Source of the DNA: an uncultured Bacteroidota bacterium
Lineage (GTDB): Bacteria > Bacteroidota > Bacteroidia > B-17B0 > Aurantibacillaceae
Assembly: GCA_903923915.1 (NCBI GenBank)
Contig: CAIXZI010000425.1
Location: forward strand, 1 to 5,175
Direction: 5' to 3'
Length of the DNA stretch: 5,175 nt
Numbering within the stretch: the first letter of the stretch is position 1; every line of letters starts with the position of its first letter. The notes beneath the pieces are model-generated. The model saw nothing but the letters and a program-made list of their open reading frames with translations. It was not told where the DNA came from and did not search any database. The translations under genes and the position numbers were made by a program. Positions 1 through 5,175 of this stretch are shown here, one piece after another.

Positions 1-18
1 TATTTAAGATGATTTAGT

Positions 19-40
19 AAAGGGGGGTAGCCCCCTTTTT
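19..40 (+). terminator. Rho-independent terminator of an upstream gene
   Basis: An 8-bp perfect stem pairs AAAGGGGG (19-26) with CCCCCTTT (31-38) around a GTAG loop, and a run of T follows to position 40. This is the classic intrinsic terminator form. Tandem stop codons TAG TAA lie just before it in one forward frame (15-20), which fits a forward gene ending at the left edge, although too little of that gene is present to identify it. On the opposite strand the hairpin is followed only by TTTACT, so it should work mainly rightward. It insulates the barrel gene at 147 from upstream transcription. Confidence 0.8.
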
Positions 41-103
41 CTATGTTTTTTGGTTTTAACTAATCGTTTGATTTCTTAATATAATCTTAAAATTAGATGA
101 TTA

Positions 104-130
104 TTGTAATGATTTTATTTTATATTTTTG
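104..130 (+). promoter_or_regulatory. Bacteroidetes-type promoter for the barrel gene
   Basis: TATTTTTG at 123-130 matches the Bacteroidetes -7 consensus TAnnTTTG at every defined position. A TTG at 104-106 lies 16 bases upstream, close to the usual spacing of about 17-23 for the -33 element. Transcription would then start near 135-138, giving a leader of only about 10 bases before the ATG at 147. Such AT-rich DNA yields chance matches, but the exact -7 match, its place directly upstream of a gene and the terminator before it support the call. Confidence 0.5.
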
Positions 131-146
131 TAATTTAGTAGCTTAA

Positions 147-1097
147 ATGTTAAAAAAGCAGATTGTAAAAATATTTATCCCTCTATTTTTTTTAGGAAAT
201 TTAGCATCTGCTCAGTATTTCGCAAAAAGAGATTCTTGGAAAAAAGAGCAAAATGAATTTTTTGTTGGAGGTGGTGCTGCCGGTTTTTTAGGAGATTTAG
301 GAGGATTAAATAAAATTGGTACTCATTACAGTTATGCCGATTTAGAAACAAGTTTAACGAAATCTGCTTGGTCTGCAGGTTTTAGGCACAGAATGAGTAA
401 AAAATGGGCGGCTCGTGCAGATTTTTCTTTTCTTCAGGTTGCCGGAAATGATGCTTTAACACAAGAACCTTTTAGGCATAATAGAAATCTTAATTTTAAA
501 TCAAATATTTTTGAGTTGAGTGTAATGGCAGAATTTGCCCTTTCTTTTGATAAGCACGGTAATAAGTATAAAATTAAAAAAACTATGCTTCGTCGTTATC
601 ACTCATATGGTTCCTATTATTATTTAACTGCAGGTATAGGCGCTTTTTATTTTAACCCAAAAGAACAACTAGGCGGAAATTGGTACAAAATTCATGATTA
701 TAGTACCGAAGGACAGGGGTTACCAGGCGGACCAAAACAATTTTCTAGAATATCTATCTCTATACCATTTGGCATTGGGGCTAAATATACCATCGCCAGA
801 AGATGGTCGGTTGGTATAGAATATTTATTTAGAAAAACATTTACAGATTATATTGATGGGGTAAGCACAACTTATTATGATAAAGCTAAATTAATGCAGT
901 TTAAAGGTCCAACAGCTGTTGCTTTAGCTGACCCAAGTTTAGGTATTATTCCGGGGGCAACAGCACCTAATGGAGATGGCAGTGGAGCACAGCGTGGTGA
1001 TAAGCGAGATAAAGATTCTTACTTTTCTTTACAAGTAAAAGTTGGATATGTTTTAAAAAGCAAAAAACACCGCCGTACAACTAAAGCCAAATTCTAA
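147..1097 (+). CDS. Outer-membrane beta-barrel protein, DUF6089/PorG-like
   Basis: A 316-residue exported protein. Residues 1-22 form a signal peptide (Lys3/Lys4, hydrophobic 9-20, cleavage motif Ala20-Ser-Ala22 before Gln23). The mature part has alternating, aromatic- and Gly-rich strands typical of a small outer-membrane barrel: FFVGGGAAGFLGDLGG at 38-53, SAGFRHRMSKKW at 76-87, YYYLTAGIGAFYFNP at 157-171, and SVGIEYLFRKTFTDYIDGVS at 221-240. The early Gly-rich strand ending in GDL, the TDYIDGVS..YYD segment and the late RGD...D.Y strand are the pattern I associate with DUF6089, the family that includes the type IX secretion protein PorG. Family membership is fairly secure. A role in type IX secretion is inference, because Bacteroidetes carry several paralogues and no other secretion gene is in view. 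After the last strand (about 291-303) there is a basic tail, KSKKHRRTTKAKF, which is unusual for a barrel. The ATG at 147 is chosen because it gives a complete signal peptide; there is no Shine-Dalgarno sequence. The protease gene follows after 111 bp without a visible terminator. Confidence 0.75.
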   Translation: MLKKQIVKIFIPLFFLGNLASAQYFAKRDSWKKEQNEFFVGGGAAGFLGDLGGLNKIGTHYSYADLETSLTKSAWSAGFRHRMSKKWAARADFSFLQVAGNDALTQEPFRHNRNLNFKSNIFELSVMAEFALSFDKHGNKYKIKKTMLRRYHSYGSYYYLTAGIGAFYFNPKEQLGGNWYKIHDYSTEGQGLPGGPKQFSRISISIPFGIGAKYTIARRWSVGIEYLFRKTFTDYIDGVSTTYYDKAKLMQFKGPTAVALADPSLGIIPGATAPNGDGSGAQRGDKRDKDSYFSLQVKVGYVLKSKKHRRTTKAKF

Positions 1098-1184
1098 GCT
1101 TATTTCTAATACTTGTTTAAAACCGTTTAACTTTATTTAATTTTCTTTCCTACCAATTTTACAAAATTCCATCGAAGTTTTCGT

Positions 1185-1192
1185 TAATTTTA
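1185..1192 (+). promoter_or_regulatory. Possible weak -7 element before prc
   Basis: TAATTTTA matches TAnnTTTG at all defined positions except the final G, and it sits 16 bases before the prc ATG. No TTG lies at a suitable distance upstream, so half of the expected promoter is missing. The 111-bp gap (1098-1208) has no convincing terminator either, so prc may be read partly from the barrel promoter. In this AT-rich stretch a chance match is quite possible. Confidence 0.2.
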
Positions 1193-1208
1193 AAGACATT
1201 TATTTCTT

Positions 1209-3302
1209 ATGCGCAAAAAAATCTTAAAATCTTTAGCAGTAACCCTTAGCATTGCTTTATTTTCTTTTTCAGTTGTTAATCTTGCGTTTGATAAAAATCA
1301 GATAATACTTGATATTGTAATGAGTGGCTTAGATAATGCTCATTACAGCCCTCAAAAAATAGATGATAATTTTTCAGTTAAATTTTTTGATTTATATACC
1401 AAGCGATTAGATCCAACTAAGTTGTTTTTAATGCAAGCCGATATTGATAACATGGCAAAATACAAAACGCAAGTTGATGATCAAATTAAAGCAGAAACAT
1501 TTGAATTGTTTAATCTCTCTAACGAATTAAAGGCGCGTAGAATACTGGAAAAGGAAGCCTGGTATAAAGAAATTCTTTCAAAGCCATTTAATTATAAAAT
1601 AGAAGAAGAGTATGAAACCGATGGCGAAAAAGCCAGCTTTGCAAAAAACGAAGCCGAATTGAAAAATAAATGGCGACAATCATTACAATACCAAACTCTT
1701 GCTCGTCTTAACGAATTGATGGTTGCGCAAGAAAAAATTAAAGAAGTAAAAGCTAAACGCGATACAGATGCTGTTGTTAAACCATTTGATTCGTTGGAAG
1801 TTGAAGCACGTGCCAAGGTTTTAAAAGCCAATAACGATTGGTTTAAACGCCTTAAAAAATTAAATAAAAAAGATAGATATGCTGATTATGTAAATACCAT
1901 TACGGCTATGTACGACCCGCATACTGAGTTTTTTCCACCAAAAGAAAAAAAGATGTTTGATCAAAGTATGAGTGGACAGCTTGAAGGTATTGGTGCAAGA
2001 CTTCAGCAGAAAGATGATTACATAAAAATTAGCGAATTGGTAGTTGGTGGTCCGGCTTATAAACAAGGCGATTTAAAAGCAGGCGATCTTATTTTAAAAG
2101 TGGCTCAAGGCAAAAAAGAGCCTGTTGATATTGTAGGTATGGATATTGATGACGCTATTGATTTAATAAAAGGTAAAAAAGGTACAGAGGTAAATCTTAC
2201 CGTAAAAAAAATGGATGGTTCTATAAAAACAATCTCAATTATTAGAGATATTATTGAATTAGATGAAACTTTTGCGCATTCGGCTATTATGCAAAATGAA
2301 AAAAACAAAGTTGGTTATATCAGACTTCCTTCTTTTTATAGCGATTTTACACGTAATGGTGCGCATCATTGTTCGCAAGATATAAAAAATGAAGTCCTTA
2401 AACTTAAAGCCGAAAATGTACATGGTATTGTGTTAGATTTGCGCGATAATGGTGGCGGCTCTTTACAAGAAGTAGTTGAAATGGCCGGCTTGTTTATTAA
2501 ACAAGGCCCTATTGTTCAAGTACGTAAAAAAGGGGGAGAAACCGAACAACTTAAAGACAACAATCCTGATCAAATTTATGATGGGCCACTTGTAGTTATG
2601 GTAAATCGTAACAGTGCATCAGCTTCAGAAATTATGGCCGCAGCTATGCAAGATTATAAACGTGCTGTTATTATGGGTACACAAAGTTTTGGTAAAGGTA
2701 CCGTACAAAATTTTTTAGATTTAGATGGCTATTTGCTTCAACAGTTCGATTCATTAAAACCATTAGGTTCGGTAAAAGTTACCATTCAGAAATTTTATCG
2801 TATTAACGGTGGAGCTACTCAATTACGTGGTGTTATGCCTGATATTAATTTGCCAGATCCTTATTTTTATATCGAAACTGGCGAAAAAGAGCTTGATAAC
2901 CCTATGCCTTGGGATGAAATGGCTAAAGCAACATATACTCCTTACAACAACATTAAATATGATAAACTTAAAAAGGAAAGCTTGGCTCGTGTAGCAAAAA
3001 ACAAAGAATTTATTTTGGTTAACGAAGAAGCTAAAGAGTTTAAAACTAAAAAAGATGACACTAAGTATAGTTTAAACTTGGATAAATATATGGCTGAAGC
3101 TAAAAAATATAAAGACGATAATAAAAAATATGATGAGCTGCGTAAAGATATTAAAGGAGTTGATGTATCGCTTATGAATGTTGATATACAAAGGCTTTCG
3201 AGTGATACTACTAAATTAAGTCGTGAAAAAAAATGGGCGGCTAATCTTAAAAAAGATTTTTATTTAAACGAAGCAAGCCATGTTATTGGTGATATGAAGT
3301 AA
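1209..3302 (+). CDS. prc: Carboxy-terminal (tail-specific) protease, S41 family
   Basis: A full-length periplasmic Tsp/Prc protease that cleaves proteins from or near their C-termini; at 697 residues it is close to E. coli Prc (about 680). Residues 1-26 are a signal or anchor sequence (Arg2-Lys4, hydrophobic 8-26) with no lipobox Cys. Residues about 30-250 are the helical Tsp N-terminal domain, ending in the family motif DPHTEFFPP (236-244). A PDZ domain spans about 257-340, beginning QLEGIGARLQ and containing GGPAYKQGDLKAGD. The S41 core runs about 365-550: VGYIRLPSFY (368-377), IVLDLRDNGGG (407-417), NRNSASASE (466-474) and FGKGTVQ (494-500). The catalytic pair is Ser471/Lys496, 25 residues apart as in E. 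coli Tsp (Ser430/Lys455, mature numbering), and Asp482 matches the conserved Asp. Residues about 555-690 are the Lys-rich DUF3340 C-terminal region, opening ETGEKELDNPMPWD. All key residues are present, so the enzyme should be active. In other bacteria Prc trims envelope proteins and cell-wall hydrolases; the substrate here is unknown. No NlpI-like adaptor is visible. Confidence 0.96.
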   Translation: MRKKILKSLAVTLSIALFSFSVVNLAFDKNQIILDIVMSGLDNAHYSPQKIDDNFSVKFFDLYTKRLDPTKLFLMQADIDNMAKYKTQVDDQIKAETFELFNLSNELKARRILEKEAWYKEILSKPFNYKIEEEYETDGEKASFAKNEAELKNKWRQSLQYQTLARLNELMVAQEKIKEVKAKRDTDAVVKPFDSLEVEARAKVLKANNDWFKRLKKLNKKDRYADYVNTITAMYDPHTEFFPPKEKKMFDQSMSGQLEGIGARLQQKDDYIKISELVVGGPAYKQGDLKAGDLILKVAQGKKEPVDIVGMDIDDAIDLIKGKKGTEVNLTVKKMDGSIKTISIIRDIIELDETFAHSAIMQNEKNKVGYIRLPSFYSDFTRNGAHHCSQDIKNEVLKLKAENVHGIVLDLRDNGGGSLQEVVEMAGLFIKQGPIVQVRKKGGETEQLKDNNPDQIYDGPLVVMVNRNSASASEIMAAAMQDYKRAVIMGTQSFGKGTVQNFLDLDGYLLQQFDSLKPLGSVKVTIQKFYRINGGATQLRGVMPDINLPDPYFYIETGEKELDNPMPWDEMAKATYTPYNNIKYDKLKKESLARVAKNKEFILVNEEAKEFKTKKDDTKYSLNLDKYMAEAKKYKDDNKKYDELRKDIKGVDVSLMNVDIQRLSSDTTKLSREKKWAANLKKDFYLNEASHVIGDMK

Positions 3303-3312
3303 GACAGATATT

Positions 3313-3341
3313 GTCATTGCGAGCGAAGCGTGGCAATCTCA
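3313..3341. repeat. Short intergenic palindromic repeat between convergent genes
   Basis: The segment begins GTCATTGCGAGCGAAGCG and ends GGCAATCTCA. ATTGC (3316-3320) pairs with GCAAT (3333-3337). Inside, after a G-G mismatch, A-T and two C-G pairs can form around an AAG loop with one bulged G, giving an imperfect hairpin. It is clearly more GC-rich than the flanking DNA. From memory it closely resembles a dispersed repeat of the form GTCATTGCGAG...GCAATCTC found between genes in many bacterial genomes, including Bacteroidetes, but only one copy is present here, so its repeated nature cannot be shown from this window. It begins 11 bases after the prc stop and its right end overlaps the stop codon of the convergent gene. 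No T tract follows on either strand, so it is not a standard terminator, though it might slow or stop convergent transcription. Confidence 0.6.
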
Positions 3342-4268
3342 TTTCTTTACATTAATCAAATACTCTGCAATACATTCATCGTTTAAATAAATAGTAAAAT
3401 CAGATTTTATTGCTTGTGGAAAAATATAATTAAAGAAATATTTTTTTAATTTTTCGTCGTATTTCAAATCAACAGGCGTTACAAATTTATCATCATTTAC
3501 AAGTACCGCAGCGTTTTTTAAAGTGGCGTTGGTAGTTACATAAATTTTTAATGTGTCGTTTATGTGCCATTTTAAAAAACCTTTTTGTAACGAAATATTT
3601 TCAATGTTAAAGTGAAAATAGTCGGTATAATAGACAGGCCATTTGGTAAAGGTTGATTTTTTGATGAGTTTATCTAAAAATTGAAATTTCTTATCTTCCG
3701 GAAAATGATCAAGTATAAATTTTTTCGGATCAGTTAAAAAGTAATGAGCATCAAACTCTTTTACATATTTATGTGTAACTACATTGTATTTACTGGTAGC
3801 CCAAGTAACATCAACTAAATACCAAGTGCCATAAAGTTGAACGCTGTTCCAGGCATGATCTGTTTTTTTTAGAGATTTATTTATATCCTTTACTTCAGTT
3901 TTTGTATAGCCTGCAATTACCTCGCAAGGTATATTTACCGTATTACACATTTCCTTTAAAAGATTAGAAAACCCCTGACACACAGCTTTATTTTTACGTA
4001 CAATTTTAGTGGCATCAGTAACATTTTGCGCACTTTTATTGTATTCTATATTATCAGTTATCCACCTGAAAATGGCTCTAAATTTTTCTTGTTCGGTTGT
4101 TAAATCTTCGGTAAGCACGGCAGCAATTTCGTTTACAGTTTTAAATTTCTTTTTCGGAAAATTTAAGGCAATACTATCAGCTCGCCTGTAATCAAAGGCT
4201 TTTAATTCAGTCAAACTCTGAGAAAAAACACCAATTGGAAATAAAAAAAATAAAATAAACCGAATCAT
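3339..4268 (-). CDS. Secreted transglutaminase-like protein, KY/hillarin-like
   Basis: A 309-residue exported protein with a transglutaminase/cysteine-protease fold. Residues 1-16 form a signal peptide (MIRFILFFLFPIGVFS, likely cut before Gln17). The core spans about 40-160: WITDNIEYN (69-77), then NKAVCQGFSNLLKEMC with Cys97, DHAWNSVQLYGTWYLVDVTW with His138 and Asp153. These give the expected Cys-His-Asp triad in the normal order, so activity is plausible. HYFLTDPKKFILDHFPEDKKFQFL (175-198) resembles the segment after the core in kyphoscoliosis-peptidase (KY)/hillarin-like proteins. The C-terminal part (about 218-307) is beta-rich and may be the Ig-like domain seen there. The substrate is unknown; bacterial members may act as proteases, amidases or crosslinking enzymes, so no specific reaction is assigned. 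The gene is convergent with prc and divergent from cinA (78 bp apart), so it is probably transcribed alone. The ATG at 4268 gives a complete signal peptide. The TGA stop lies inside the palindromic repeat. Confidence 0.85.
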   Translation of the reverse strand: MIRFILFFLFPIGVFSQSLTELKAFDYRRADSIALNFPKKKFKTVNEIAAVLTEDLTTEQEKFRAIFRWITDNIEYNKSAQNVTDATKIVRKNKAVCQGFSNLLKEMCNTVNIPCEVIAGYTKTEVKDINKSLKKTDHAWNSVQLYGTWYLVDVTWATSKYNVVTHKYVKEFDAHYFLTDPKKFILDHFPEDKKFQFLDKLIKKSTFTKWPVYYTDYFHFNIENISLQKGFLKWHINDTLKIYVTTNATLKNAAVLVNDDKFVTPVDLKYDEKLKKYFFNYIFPQAIKSDFTIYLNDECIAEYLINVKK

Positions 4269-4279
4269 TAGTTCTAAAG

Positions 4280-4287
4280 TAAAAATA
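4280..4287 (-). promoter_or_regulatory. Possible -7 element of the transglutaminase gene
   Basis: Read on the minus strand this is TATTTTTA, matching TAnnTTTG except for the last base, 11 bases ahead of the ATG. No TTG lies at 17-23 bases upstream; the nearest minus-strand TTG copies are 12 and 37 bases away. The position is right but the match is weak in very AT-rich DNA. Confidence 0.2.
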
Positions 4288-4324
4288 AAAAATTAAAACA
4301 ATAGCGCATCTTAAAATATATTAT

Positions 4325-4332
4325 CAACTTTG
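4325..4332 (+). promoter_or_regulatory. Candidate -7 element of cinA
   Basis: CAACTTTG matches TAnnTTTG at five of six defined positions (C for the first T) and lies 14 bases before the cinA ATG, so the leader would be very short, as for the barrel gene. No TTG is found at the normal -33 distance. The 78-bp region 4269-4346 separates divergent genes and so must hold promoters for both unless cinA is read from elsewhere. Confidence 0.3.
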
Positions 4333-4346
4333 AGAAAAAATAGCAC

Positions 4347-5175
4347 ATGCTGGCAGAAATTATAACTATTGGTGATGAAATACTAATCGGACAAATTGTT
4401 GATACAAACTCGGCTTGGTTAGGTACACAGCTCAGTAATATTGGTATTTCGGTTAAACAAATAACATCTGTTAGCGATGATAAACAACATATTTTGGAGG
4501 CACTTTCTTTAGCGGCAAAGCGCGCTGATATTATTATAATGACCGGCGGACTTGGCCCTACCAAAGATGATATAACCAAACATACTTTAGCTGAATATTT
4601 TAAAACTTCATTAGTGATGAATGATGAGGTTTTAAAACACGTTACCGCTTTTTTTGAGAAACGCAACCGCCCTATGCTAGAGGTAAATACAAAACAAGCT
4701 GAAGTGCTTGCTAACTGCGAGGTTTTGTTCAATAAACAGGGTACTGCACCGGGTATGTGGATCAATCATAACAACAAAGTATTTATTAGTATGCCAGGTG
4801 TACCTTTTGAAATGAAAGGTATTATGATGGATGTTGGTTTAGAGAAATTGAAACAAACATTTACATTGCCGTTTATTTATCATCGTACCATTTTAACACA
4901 AGGACTTGGAGAAAGTTTTTTAGCCGATAAAATTAAAGATTGGGAAGATGGTTTAACAGCTAAAGAAATCAAACTGGCTTACCTGCCATCACCCGGAATG
5001 GTTAAGTTACGCCTAACAGCTAAAGGAACTAATGAACAAAAATTAAAAACAATTGTTGATGCTGAGGTTGTTGAACTTTATAAATTATTGAATGAATATA
5101 TTTATGGCGAAGAAGAATTAGGTAAAGCAGCACCTACTTTTCAAAGCATTGTGGGTGAGGCTTTAATTAGAAAAA
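4347..5175 (+). CDS. cinA: CinA family protein, N-terminal part, cut by window edge
   Basis: The reading frame stays open from the ATG at 4347 to the right edge (276 codons plus one base), so the gene is partial at its 3' end; CinA proteins are usually a little over 400 residues. Residues about 3-170 form the COG1058 domain, related to the molybdopterin-binding MoaB/MoeA fold: EIITIGDEILIGQIVDTNS (4-22), MTGGLGPTKDD (65-75), GTAPGMW (132-138) and MPGVPFEM (149-156). Residues about 175-255 fit the linking KH-type domain, including TQGLGES (184-190). FQSIVGEALIRK (265-276) is the start of the C-terminal amidase domain, whose catalytic residues lie outside the window. Full-length CinA proteins take part in pyridine-nucleotide recycling: the C-terminal domain deamidates nicotinamide mononucleotide, and the N-terminal domain has been linked to ADP-ribose hydrolysis. 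The name comes from competence genes, but competence need not be involved here. The protein is cytosolic, with no signal sequence. The ATG is chosen because the conserved AEIITIGDE motif starts right after it; no strong ribosome binding site is seen. Confidence 0.95.
   Translation, partial: MLAEIITIGDEILIGQIVDTNSAWLGTQLSNIGISVKQITSVSDDKQHILEALSLAAKRADIIIMTGGLGPTKDDITKHTLAEYFKTSLVMNDEVLKHVTAFFEKRNRPMLEVNTKQAEVLANCEVLFNKQGTAPGMWINHNNKVFISMPGVPFEMKGIMMDVGLEKLKQTFTLPFIYHRTILTQGLGESFLADKIKDWEDGLTAKEIKLAYLPSPGMVKLRLTAKGTNEQKLKTIVDAEVVELYKLLNEYIYGEEELGKAAPTFQSIVGEALIRK

Noticed and set aside
1..17. Possible tail of an upstream coding region
   Set aside because: One forward frame ends in TAG at 15-17 just before the terminator, but four codons cannot establish a gene. 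It is noted only as context for the terminator.
1113..1131. Inverted-repeat-like TTGTTTAAAACCGTTTAAC after the barrel gene
   Set aside because: The two halves pair poorly once aligned and no T tract follows, so it does not qualify as a terminator or a clear operator.
1592..2308. Three minus-strand open frames of 67-79 codons inside prc
   Set aside because: All lie opposite the well-supported protease gene, including its PDZ domain. Their products are Ser/Phe/Ile-rich with no family features, as expected of antisense shadows of Lys-rich coding DNA.
2809..2994. 61-codon forward open frame overlapping prc in another frame
   Set aside because: It overlaps the end of the S41 core and the DUF3340 region of an intact gene; no frameshift is needed to explain the protease, and the peptide has no recognisable features.
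3303..3315. Small GACA...TGTC inverted repeat right after the prc stop
   Set aside because: It has only four Watson-Crick pairs plus a possible G-T pair around a tiny loop and no T tract; this is within chance expectation and it overlaps the larger palindrome.
4009..4191. 60-codon forward open frame opposite the transglutaminase gene
   Set aside because: It is antisense to the catalytic-core coding region, with no domain and no promoter-like sequence of its own.
4274..4765. 163-codon open frame on the minus strand
   Set aside because: It lies antisense to the start of cinA, whose protein matches its family through the whole region. The translated frame shows no recognisable domain and runs into the divergent intergenic DNA.

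Overview
The window is AT-rich bacterial DNA that reads as chromosomal Bacteroidetes (Bacteroidota). Three things point there. The first gene is a DUF6089/PorG-type outer-membrane barrel, a family typical of that phylum. The promoter-like sequence in front of it fits the Bacteroidetes TTG...TAnnTTTG pattern instead of the sigma70 one. The start codons lack clear Shine-Dalgarno sequences. I cannot name genus or species; a Sphingobacteriia- or Chitinophagia-like member is a guess.

Layout, left to right. Bases 1-40 hold the end of an upstream transcription unit, closed by a strong G/C-run hairpin terminator. A promoter-like element then precedes a secreted outer-membrane beta-barrel gene (147-1097, +). 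After 111 bp with no visible terminator comes a full-length tail-specific (C-terminal processing) protease, prc/tsp (1209-3302, +), with signal sequence, PDZ domain, intact Ser/Lys catalytic pair and the C-terminal DUF3340 region. A 36-bp gap separates it from a convergent gene (3339-4268, -) encoding a secreted transglutaminase-like protein with an intact Cys-His-Asp triad. This gap is almost filled by a short imperfect palindrome that resembles a dispersed intergenic repeat, and the repeat supplies the stop codon of the convergent gene. A 78-bp divergent intergenic region leads to cinA (4347 to the right edge, +), which is cut by the window just before its C-terminal amidase domain.

The first three genes encode exported proteins (outer membrane, periplasm, and periplasm or surface); cinA is cytosolic NAD-salvage/housekeeping. 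Apart from possible co-transcription of the barrel and the protease, there is no evidence that the four genes form one pathway. I see no RNA genes, CRISPR array, insertion sequence, phage gene or defence system, and I do not think the window holds a new multi-gene system. The most interesting items are the palindromic repeat at 3313-3341 with its overlap of a stop codon, the secreted KY-like transglutaminase, and the unusual basic tail of the barrel protein. No stretch over 300 bases is without a gene.
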